Assembly (NCBI GenBank): GCA_004557655.1
Contig: SFGJ01000056.1
Coordinates: forward strand, 1 to 5,503
Reading direction: 5' to 3'
DNA: 5,503 bases
Source: Clostridiales bacterium
Lineage (GTDB): Bacteria > Bacillota > Clostridia > Oscillospirales > Oscillospiraceae
The notes beneath the pieces were generated by a model, which ran no database searches, had not been told where the DNA came from, and was given only the letters and a program-made list of their open reading frames with translations. Shown here piece after piece: positions 1 through 5,206 of the stretch (position 1 is the first letter of the stretch; each line of letters begins with the position of its first letter). The translations under genes were made by a program, and so were the position numbers.

Positions 1-1
1 T

Positions 2-922
2 ATCGCTCTGGTCAGGAAATACCGGGACTGCGAGGAACTGACCGATACCATGCTCTATGCGTTCATTGACAGGATTGAGGTTCACGAAGCCACAGGCGGA
101 CGGACTATCTACCGCCAGCAGAACATTGATATTCATTTCAATTTCATCGGCAACTACTACCCGCCTGTTGAAGCTGTTTCCGAGGAAGAACGGATTGCCG
201 CTATTGAAGCCGAGCAGTTGAGGAAGAAGCAGGAAAAGGGCAAGCGAGCCGCAGAGGTTCAGAAACAGAAAAAAGCGGCATTGAAGAAAGCCGCAGAAGC
301 CGGAGAGCCGGAAGCGGTTGCCGAATACGAACGCAGACTTGCCATGCAGCGTGAGCGAAACCACCGCCGACAGCAGAAAATCAAGGAAGCCAGGGAAGCC
401 GACCCTGCCCATATCGCCCAAATGGAGGAAAAGGAACGCTTGCAGCGTGAAAAGCTGCTGGAAGCCGAGCGCAAACGGGCGGAGCGAGACAATAGACAGA
501 AGAAATTATCCCGAAAGGAGCTGAAAGAAGCCGCCAAAACAGACCCGGAAGCCGCTAAAGCGTGGGAAGCTCTGAAAGCCAAGGAAGCCATAGCCAGACA
601 GCGGAAAAAGGAGCGTGAGGAAGCAAAAATGGCGGCTGACCCCGAATATGCCGCAATGATGGCAGCACGCAAGGCTGAATATACGAGGACGAGAACCGCC
701 AAGCGCAAGGCGGAGCGTGAAGCCCTTGCGGAGCTTGCCAAGACCGATGAGGAAGCCGCAAGGAAGCTGGCTGAAATGAAAAAGTATCAGAGCGAAGCGA
801 ATGTCAGATGCTATCGGAAAATGAAAGCCGATGCGGAAGCCGGAGACCCCGAAGCCATCAAACGCTATGAAGCCACCCTTGCCAAGCGCAGGGAGGAATA
901 CCACAAAAGGAAAGGAGCCTGA
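2..922 (+). CDS. Large serine recombinase (TnpX-like), C-terminal part with DUF4368-like end and long charged tail; 5' partial
   Basis: The frame is open from the first bases of the window, so the gene starts upstream; the ATG at 50 is internal. The first ~55 residues (IALVRKYRDCEELT, then LIDRIEVHE-type and IDIHFNFIGNYYPP) resemble the end of DUF4368-containing large serine recombinases, which excise and integrate Tn4451-like elements through a catalytic serine. The catalytic N-terminal and recombinase domains are outside the window, so activity cannot be judged. From about position 170 to the stop (some 250 residues) the protein becomes a Lys/Glu/Arg/Ala-rich helical tail, probably coiled coil. 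It carries six degenerate repeats anchored on a (G/A/T)D(P/E)E motif, 32-47 residues apart. The stop overlaps the region carrying the ribosome binding site of tnpV, so the two are probably co-transcribed. Family assignment is by recognition of the C-terminal motif; the tail is unusual. Confidence 0.85.
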   Translation: MALVRKYRDCEELTDTMLYAFIDRIEVHEATGGRTIYRQQNIDIHFNFIGNYYPPVEAVSEEERIAAIEAEQLRKKQEKGKRAAEVQKQKKAALKKAAEAGEPEAVAEYERRLAMQRERNHRRQQKIKEAREADPAHIAQMEEKERLQREKLLEAERKRAERDNRQKKLSRKELKEAAKTDPEAAKAWEALKAKEAIARQRKKEREEAKMAADPEYAAMMAARKAEYTRTRTAKRKAEREALAELAKTDEEAARKLAEMKKYQSEANVRCYRKMKADAEAGDPEAIKRYEATLAKRREEYHKRKGA

Positions 923-924
923 CC

Positions 925-1272
925 ATGGAACTGAATTACATCAAGTGCGGAGATTACTACATCCCCGACATCAGACTTCAAAAGCCGAATATCCGGCTCG
1001 GTCACTACGGTATGCTGCGCAAGGCGTACCTCAGGGAACACCGCCCTGCACTCTACGCACATTTGGTGCTGTCCGAAACGCTCTACGAGCATTGCGCCGA
1101 AATCGAGCAAGCCGCAAGAAGCCGCCTTGACCTGATGATGCCGGAGCTTGCAAAGAGCGCAGGAGCAACGGAAGAACTGAAAGCCCAAGACCCCATGAAA
1201 TGGGTGGGCTTGATGAACTCCTGCAAGGCACAGGCAGAGGAAATCGTGAAGTATGAGCTGATTTATGATTGA
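925..1272 (+). CDS. tnpV: TnpV family transposon protein
   Basis: This 115-aa protein matches the TnpV family found beside large serine recombinases in Tn4451-like and other clostridial elements. Recognisable family features are the start MELNYIKCGDYYIPDI, a central HYGMLRKAYLREHRPALY segment, and the end KWVGLMNSCKAQAEEIVKYEL. The protein is small and mostly helical, with no signal peptide or membrane segment, so it should be cytoplasmic. I know of no firmly established biochemical role; its constant position next to the recombinase suggests an accessory or regulatory part in element movement (inference). The start is well supported by AAAGGAG at 911-917, seven bases before the ATG, lying across the end of the recombinase gene. 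Only two bases separate the upstream stop from the start, implying coupled translation. Confidence 0.9.
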   Translation: MELNYIKCGDYYIPDIRLQKPNIRLGHYGMLRKAYLREHRPALYAHLVLSETLYEHCAEIEQAARSRLDLMMPELAKSAGATEELKAQDPMKWVGLMNSCKAQAEEIVKYELIYD

Positions 1273-1469
1273 TGGTCAAGAGCCGAAAAAATCGAATATT
1301 TCACGACAGAAACGCTTCGGACGAGGAATGTATAGCCGGAGCGTTTTCCATTGAAAAATCGCCGTTTTCCCCAAGTCAAGAGCCGGAGAAAACACCCGAA
1401 AAACACCCCTATTGCGTAACAGAGGCGCAGAAACGGAGAAAACACCCGAAAAACACCCCTATTGCGTAA
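1272..1469 (+). other. Doubtful small ORF overlapping the tnpV stop, ended by the 50-bp duplication
   Basis: An open frame of 65 codons begins at an ATG whose A is the last base of the tnpV TGA stop, an arrangement compatible with translational reinitiation. The product would be short, polar and without a recognised domain. A terminator-like hairpin lies inside it (1308-1348), which argues that the stretch is mostly non-coding. The last third reads through both copies of the 50-bp repeat. Removing one copy (50 bp) would fuse this frame to the downstream gene at 1493-1795 without a stop. It may be a chance ORF or the front of an interrupted longer gene; I favour chance. Confidence 0.2.
1308..1348 (+). 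terminator. Hairpin with short T-run after tnpV, possible weak terminator
   Basis: AAACGCTTCGG at 1310-1320 pairs with CCGGAGCGTTT at 1336-1346 (10 Watson-Crick pairs and one G-T wobble), with outer pairs possible to 1308/1348. The loop is 15 bases and the right arm runs into TTTT before CC. The stem is solid, but the T tract is short, so termination may be partial. It lies 38 bases after the tnpV stop, where a terminator for the recombinase-tnpV unit would be expected. Confidence 0.5.
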
Positions 1470-1483
1470 CAGAGGCGCAGAAA
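1384..1483 (+). repeat. Perfect tandem duplication, 2 x 50 bp
   Basis: Positions 1384-1433 and 1434-1483 are identical over all 50 bases, and the match breaks exactly at both borders (1383 versus 1433, and 1434 versus 1484). Each unit starts CGGAGAAAACACCC and ends GGCGCAGAAA. Inside the unit AAAACACCC occurs twice, 11 bases apart, so the array holds four copies, at 1389, 1400, 1439 and 1450. The second copy ends in the A-run of the AAAGGAG ribosome binding site of the gene at 1493; the first copy is followed by C and lacks that site. Absence of any mismatch points to a recent duplication. Confidence 0.97.
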
Positions 1484-1492
1484 GGAGCTTGC

Positions 1493-1795
1493 ATGAGAAC
1501 AGGGCTTACGAAGCAGGAAAAGACCACCGAAATCTACTTTGACGAGAAAGAACCCACCATCTATATCCGCACCCACAACACCGACCTCAGGAACAGGCTG
1601 ACCGCCTATGCCTCAGCTCACCCCGGCGAGTGCCGCCAGACCGACGCAGATCCGGACACGGGCTGCATGGAATTTGAAATCCGCAAGGGGCGGTTCTCCT
1701 TTCGGCTGACCGCACCATACAGCGAGGAACGCCGCAAGGCGGCAAGCGAAGCGGCGAAAAAGAGCGGTGTTCATAGGCAGAGGCAGCAGGAATGA
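1493..1795 (+). CDS. Conserved hypothetical protein of clostridial mobile elements (100 aa)
   Basis: I recall similar small proteins (beginning MRTGLTKQEK and ending in an APYSEERR-xxASEAAK segment) from clostridial integrative elements, but know of no assigned function. The 100-aa product is polar and cytoplasmic. The core (residues ~10-80) alternates short hydrophobic and charged stretches, which suggests a small alpha/beta fold, followed by a basic tail KKSGVHRQRQQE. The start at 1493 is chosen because AAAGGAG at 1481-1487 lies five bases upstream; the frame stays open back to 1412, but that extension would translate the duplicated leader and has no ribosome site. The gene lies between tnpV and the regulator-exporter operon. 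Whether it is transcribed with tnpV through the hairpin at 1308-1348 or from a promoter in the duplicated leader is unclear. Confidence 0.75.
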   Translation: MRTGLTKQEKTTEIYFDEKEPTIYIRTHNTDLRNRLTAYASAHPGECRQTDADPDTGCMEFEIRKGRFSFRLTAPYSEERRKAASEAAKKSGVHRQRQQE

Positions 1796-1810
1796 TACGA
1801 CGCCAAACAC

Positions 1811-1856
1811 ATACCGATGGTATAATAATTAAAATCAAATTCGTATGGGCGGTATG
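1811..1856 (+). promoter_or_regulatory. Possible operator: ATACC/GGTAT inverted and direct repeats
   Basis: ATACC (1811-1815) and GGTAT (1819-1823) form a palindrome with a 3-base centre over the P1 -10 region. GGTATG recurs at 1851-1856, matching inversely CATACC at 1810-1815. A short repeated half-site around the promoter of an XRE regulator is the usual form of an autoregulatory operator. The sites are only 5-6 bases long, so chance is a real alternative. Confidence 0.3.
1818..1826 (+). promoter_or_regulatory. Upstream extended -10 promoter candidate (P1)
   Basis: TGGTATAAT is a perfect extended -10 element (TGnTATAAT). No good -35 hexamer is seen 16-18 bases upstream, where the sequence is GC-rich end-of-gene DNA, so the extended element would have to carry recognition. 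It overlaps the palindrome ATACC-GAT-GGTAT at 1811-1823. If used, it gives an RNA leader of about 80 bases before the regulator gene. Confidence 0.45.
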
Positions 1857-1885
1857 TTCATTTCGTCATATTTTTCTGCTATAAT
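1857..1885 (+). promoter_or_regulatory. Main promoter candidate for the regulator-exporter operon (P2)
   Basis: TGCTATAAT at 1877-1885 is a perfect extended -10 (TGnTATAAT). A weak -35, TTCATT at 1857-1862, sits 17 bases upstream. Transcription would start near 1892, leaving a leader of about 24 bases before the ATG at 1916. The palindrome TATAA-TCAAT-TTATA (1880-1894) covers the -10 and the predicted start point, so a protein bound there would block the polymerase; this is a second operator candidate. Confidence 0.65.
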
Positions 1886-1915
1886 CAATTTATAAAGGCA
1901 GAAAGGGTGAGACGA

Positions 1916-2992
1916 ATGGAAATAAAGCTCGCTGAAAATATTCGCGCTTTCCGAAAGCAGAGATCTCTTACACAGGAGCAGCTTGCGGAGGTGTTGGGCG
2001 TAACGGTCGGCGCGGTTTATAAATGGGAAGCAAAGCTCTCCCAGCCCGAATTAACCATGATCATGGCCATGGCGGACTTTTTTGACACGTCGGTGGACGT
2101 GCTGCTGGGCTATGAGATGAAGGACAATCGCTTGCAGGCAAGCGTGGAAAGGCTAAAACAATATCTTCATGAAAAAAATCAAAAGGGGCTTGCGGAAGCG
2201 GAAAAAGCGCTAAAAAAATACCCACACGACTTCAATGTCGTTCACGAAAGTGCCGAGCTGTATTGTGTGTTCGGCGTGGAGCTTCAAAATCAAAGTTTGC
2301 TGCTGAGAGCCTTGGAACTCTTGGAGCAATCGCGCCTGTTGCTGCCGCAGAACACAGACCCGCAGATCAGCGTTCTTACGATTTATGGGGAAATGGCAGA
2401 TGTATATCTGATGCTGGACGAGGGCGAAAAAGCCGTAAATCTTTTGAAGGCGCACAATGCAGGCGGCCTGTACAGCGATGTGATTGGCCTGATATTGGCG
2501 ACCAACCGGAAGCGGCCGGATGAAGCTGTGCCGTTTCTGTCTGAATCACTGCTGAAAAACACCACAGCCATCATACGCACCATTATGGGCTACATAAACG
2601 TGTTCTTTCAGCAAGAGGATTACAACTCGGCACAGGCAATCCTGCTTTGGGGAGATCATGTTCTTTCCGGGTTGAGAAATGAGGACAAGAACAGCTTCCT
2701 CGACAAGATAAACAGTGTGTTTCATGTATGCCTTGCCTATACGCAGGTGAAAGCCGATGACCGCTGCGCCGCCCGTCATTCCCTGTGCCATGCGAAAGAG
2801 CTTGCAAAACGCTTTGATGCAGCGCCGGACTACAAAGCGGAGGCCATTCTCTTTGTTGACCACATAAAACCTTTCAGCGCACACGATAATATCGGCGCAA
2901 CGGCAATGATGGGCATTCAAAACACGCTTGCTGCCATCGGGGACGATATACTATCCACTATGTGGAGGGAGGTAAATGACCATGAAGAATAA
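1916..2992 (+). CDS. XRE-family transcriptional regulator with TPR-like C-terminal region
   Basis: This 358-aa protein starts with a clear XRE/Cro-type helix-turn-helix at residues ~5-62 (LAENIRAFRKQRSLTQEQLA, then VTVGAVYKWEAKLSQPEL, ending DVLLGYE). The remaining ~290 residues are predicted all-helical, with TPR-like segments such as AEAEKALKKYPHDFNVV and LLRALELLEQSRLLLPQN. No membrane segment is seen. HTH-plus-TPR proteins often sense a small peptide or partner protein. By position, this one probably controls the exporter gene that it overlaps by 17 bp, and itself through the palindromes upstream (inference). The ATG at 1916 is preferred over the in-frame GTG at 1907, because AAAGGGTG at 1902-1909 then serves as ribosome site about seven bases upstream. 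Length and layout resemble RRNPP-type sensors, but no peptide gene is seen nearby, so that assignment is weak. Confidence 0.88.
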   Translation: MEIKLAENIRAFRKQRSLTQEQLAEVLGVTVGAVYKWEAKLSQPELTMIMAMADFFDTSVDVLLGYEMKDNRLQASVERLKQYLHEKNQKGLAEAEKALKKYPHDFNVVHESAELYCVFGVELQNQSLLLRALELLEQSRLLLPQNTDPQISVLTIYGEMADVYLMLDEGEKAVNLLKAHNAGGLYSDVIGLILATNRKRPDEAVPFLSESLLKNTTAIIRTIMGYINVFFQQEDYNSAQAILLWGDHVLSGLRNEDKNSFLDKINSVFHVCLAYTQVKADDRCAARHSLCHAKELAKRFDAAPDYKAEAILFVDHIKPFSAHDNIGATAMMGIQNTLAAIGDDILSTMWREVNDHEE

Positions 2993-4697
2993 ACCGCTGA
3001 AAAAGCAACTCTCAGCGCAGTTTTATCATCGGAACATCCCTGTTCTCTGCGTCGCTGTTTTCGGCGCATTGGTTTCAGGCTCGCTCAATTTGATTCTTTC
3101 GTGGATCATGCAGCAGCTTATCGATGCGGCATCCGGTGTTCCTGGTGCGCTTGCCATCGGAACGCTCGCAAAAATCAGCGGAGGGTTTGTGCTGCTTTGC
3201 GTAGCGGCGTTTCTGCTGGACTATATTTCACAGCCCCGCTTTATTGAGAGAGCCATGCGGCAGTATAAAGATTTCGCCTTTCAGAAGCTCACGGAAAAGA
3301 GCATTTCATCCTTTCGGGACGAGAGTACGGCTGCCTATCTTTCGGCTCTGACCAACGACGCAGGCAGCATAGAGGCGGACTATCTTGCGCAACAGCTTTC
3401 CCTGATCACAAAAACCGTGACATTCATCGGCGCGCTCGCCATGATGCTGTGGTACTCCCCGGTTATGACCGCCATCGCCATCAGCATTACGATTTTGCCG
3501 CTGGTCGCTTCCCTTCTGACGGGAAACAAGCTGCAAGAAGCTGAAAAGCGTGTGTCGGAGCGAAACAAGGACTTTACCGCCGCGCTGCACGACTGCCTCA
3601 GCGGATTCTCGGTCGTTAAGAGCTTCAAGGCGGAGAAGGAGGTCTATAAGCTCTTTGCCGAAAGCAACCGGGCTTTGGAGGGAGATAAGTTCAGCAAACG
3701 GAGGATCAAGATCCTCGTGGGTATGATCGGCGCTGTGACGGGCATTTTTGCGCAGCTCGGCGTGTTTCTCATTGGAGCGTACCTCGCTCTGTCCGGCTAT
3801 GGGTTGACCCCCGGCGTTGTGATCATTTTCGTAAACCTGATGAACTTTATGATTCAGCCCATCGCGGAGCTGCCGGGGCTGCTGGCAAGCCGCAAGGCGG
3901 CGCTGGGGCTGATCGGCAAGCTGGCGACAGCACTGGAAAAGAATCCCGCCTCTGGCGGCAGCGCGGCGCTTTCCCGGCTGGAGAAGGGCATTCGTCTCGA
4001 ACAGGTGTCGTTCAGCTATGACGGAGAAAAGGATGTGCTGCACGAGATCTCCGCCGAGTTTAAGGCCGGCAAAGCCTATGCTATTGTGGGTGGCAGCGGC
4101 AGCGGAAAATCAACGCTGCTTCATCTGTTGATGGCGGGGAGCAGGGAATATGCTGGAAGCATCTTGCTTGACGGAACGGAGCTTCGCAGCATCGCCCCGG
4201 AATCGCTGTATGAAACGATTTCAGCCGTACAGCAGAATGTGTTCGTGTTCAATGCCTCCATAAAGGATAATGTTTCCATGTTCCGCAGTTTCCCACAGCA
4301 GGAGCTTGACGAGGCGATTCGCCACGCCCATCTAACGGGGCTGATTGCGGAACGGGGAGAAGGCTATCTCTGCGGCGAGGGCGGCAGCGGGCTGTCCGGC
4401 GGCGAAAAGCAGCGCATATCCATTGCCCGAAGCCTACTGAAAAAATCCTCCGTCCTTCTGGCTGACGAGGTAACGGCTTCGCTGGACGCACAGACGGCCC
4501 ATCAGGTCACAAACGATATTCTTGACCTGCATGGTATGACCCGCATCATCGTGACGCATACGCTGGAGGAATCCCTGCTCCGCCGCTATGACGGCATCCT
4601 CGTCCTGAAGGACGGACGCATCGACGAGACGGGCAGCTTCGACGAGCTTATGGAGAAGAAAGGGTATTTCTTTGCGCTGTTCACTGTGGCGCAGTAA
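2976..4697 (+). CDS. ABC exporter half-transporter (fused transmembrane and ATPase domains)
   Basis: The 573-aa protein has the type IV exporter layout. An N-terminal membrane domain (residues ~18-315) carries hydrophobic segments near 20-43, 62-84, 144-160, 162-182, 246-273 and 278-298. An ATPase domain follows (~338-573). Every nucleotide-binding motif is present: aromatic A-loop Y348, Walker A GGSGSGKST (372-380), Q-loop Q420, signature LSGGEKQR (473-480), Walker B SVLLADE (492-498) with catalytic E498, D-loop SLD (502-504) and switch H528. It should work as a dimer in the cytoplasmic membrane; no second half-transporter is in the window, so a homodimer is likely. No C39 peptidase domain is present. 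Drug, peptide or lipid export are all possible. Two in-frame ATGs (2976 and 2982) have ribosome sites, GGAGG at 2964-2968 and GGGAGGT at 2967-2973, so the protein may be two residues shorter. The 17-bp overlap with the regulator implies coupled translation. Confidence 0.93.
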   Translation: MTMKNKPLKKQLSAQFYHRNIPVLCVAVFGALVSGSLNLILSWIMQQLIDAASGVPGALAIGTLAKISGGFVLLCVAAFLLDYISQPRFIERAMRQYKDFAFQKLTEKSISSFRDESTAAYLSALTNDAGSIEADYLAQQLSLITKTVTFIGALAMMLWYSPVMTAIAISITILPLVASLLTGNKLQEAEKRVSERNKDFTAALHDCLSGFSVVKSFKAEKEVYKLFAESNRALEGDKFSKRRIKILVGMIGAVTGIFAQLGVFLIGAYLALSGYGLTPGVVIIFVNLMNFMIQPIAELPGLLASRKAALGLIGKLATALEKNPASGGSAALSRLEKGIRLEQVSFSYDGEKDVLHEISAEFKAGKAYAIVGGSGSGKSTLLHLLMAGSREYAGSILLDGTELRSIAPESLYETISAVQQNVFVFNASIKDNVSMFRSFPQQELDEAIRHAHLTGLIAERGEGYLCGEGGSGLSGGEKQRISIARSLLKKSSVLLADEVTASLDAQTAHQVTNDILDLHGMTRIIVTHTLEESLLRRYDGILVLKDGRIDETGSFDELMEKKGYFFALFTVAQ

Positions 4698-4753
4698 AAA
4701 GGAAGTAAATTCGATTGTTAAAGAAATCAAAATAAACTTGCTCATACTCTCTC

Positions 4754-4791
4754 AAAGCGCAATCGACAAAAATCGGTTGTGCTTTTCTTTT
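4754..4791 (+). terminator. Intrinsic terminator of the regulator-exporter operon
   Basis: A 13-bp stem is formed by 4754-4766 (AAAGCGCAATCGA) and 4773-4785 (TCGGTTGTGCTTT), with two G-T wobbles and no unpaired bases. The loop is CAAAAA, and the T-rich tail TTTTCTTTT ends at 4791. It lies 56 bases after the exporter stop and before the ribosome site of the next gene, so it separates cargo from mobilization genes. Confidence 0.85.
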
Positions 4792-4820
4792 ACCCAAAAT
4801 CAAGAAAGGAGCGACCACCC

Positions 4821-5117
4821 ATGACGAAGAAGAAAACGCCGCAGACCATCGAGGAATGCAACGCCGAGCTGGAACTCACGCAGAAGAAAATCCGGCAGTA
4901 TGAGAACCGAAGCAAGATGCTTGACCGCAGGCTTGCCATTGAGAAGCGCAAGGCACGCAACCACCGCCTGTGTTCGCGGGGCGGCTTTATTGAAAGCATC
5001 GTGCCGGAGCTTATCACCATGACGGACGAGGACGCGCAGACCTTTTTCCGACTTGCCTTGACGAGTGAACCGGCGCGGGAGTTTTTGAGAAAACGAGCCG
5101 AGGAAACGACAAGCTGA
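4821..5117 (+). CDS. DUF3847 family protein, mobilization-module accessory
   Basis: This 98-aa protein resembles the DUF3847 family, whose members regularly precede MobA/MobL relaxase genes in clostridial mobile elements. The N-terminal half (residues ~8-55) is a charged helix likely to form a coiled coil (ECNAELELTQKKIRQYEN, MLDRRLAIEKRKARNHRL). The C-terminal half holds the typical short segment RGGFIESIVPEL and a final helix ending RKRAEETTS. It is small and basic, and could help assemble the relaxase at the transfer origin directly downstream (inference from position). The ATG at 4821 is chosen because AAAGGAG at 4805-4811 lies nine bases upstream; the frame is open back to 4779, but that would run through the terminator. 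I see no clear promoter between terminator and gene. Confidence 0.85.
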   Translation: MTKKKTPQTIEECNAELELTQKKIRQYENRSKMLDRRLAIEKRKARNHRLCSRGGFIESIVPELITMTDEDAQTFFRLALTSEPAREFLRKRAEETTS

Positions 5118-5122
5118 ATAAT

Positions 5123-5170
5123 CCCTTGGCAACAAGGGCGCACTTATACACCCTGACGGGCGTTGTGCGC
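5123..5170 (-). other. oriT: Putative origin of transfer (oriT) with MOBQ-type nick core
   Basis: Read on the minus strand, 5133-5147 gives ATAAGTGCGCCCTTG, which matches from memory the nick core TAAGTGCG/CCCT of RSF1010- and pGO1/pSK41-type origins. By analogy the cut would fall on the minus strand between 5139 and 5138. An inverted repeat, ACACCC-TGAC-GGGCGT (5148-5163, one wobble), lies nine bases from the nick on the relaxase-binding side, as in known MOBQ origins. Two further repeats frame it: GCGCAC/GTGCGC (5138-5143 and 5165-5170), and CCCTTG-GCAA-CAAGGG (5123-5138) on the transferred side. The site lies just upstream of a MobA/MobL relaxase. With this orientation the cargo enters the recipient first and the relaxase gene last. 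Confidence 0.75.
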
Positions 5171-5206
5171 TCTGCCGAGGGCTGAAACTCTCCACACAGC
5201 CCTGCC

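Noticed and set aside
259..741. Long minus-strand open frames across the recombinase tail
   Set aside because: They arise from the biased Lys/Glu/Ala codon content of the + strand gene. Their Ser/Phe/Arg-rich translations resemble no protein, and no ribosome site precedes them.
1384..1483. CRISPR array
   Set aside because: The two units abut without spacers and there are only two of them; this is a plain tandem duplication.
1412..1492. Extended N-terminus for the hypothetical gene at 1493
   Set aside because: The upstream ATG at 1412 lies inside the first repeat copy and has no ribosome site, while the ATG at 1493 has AAAGGAG five bases upstream.
3306..4043. 245-codon minus-strand open frame inside the exporter gene
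   Set aside because: It lies wholly inside a well-supported ABC transporter gene, has no recognisable domain, and is a shadow of the coding strand.
4698..4820. Search for a small peptide gene that the exporter or regulator might use
   Set aside because: No ATG-started + strand frame of useful length exists between the exporter stop and the DUF3847 gene; the stretch is taken up by the terminator and a ribosome site.
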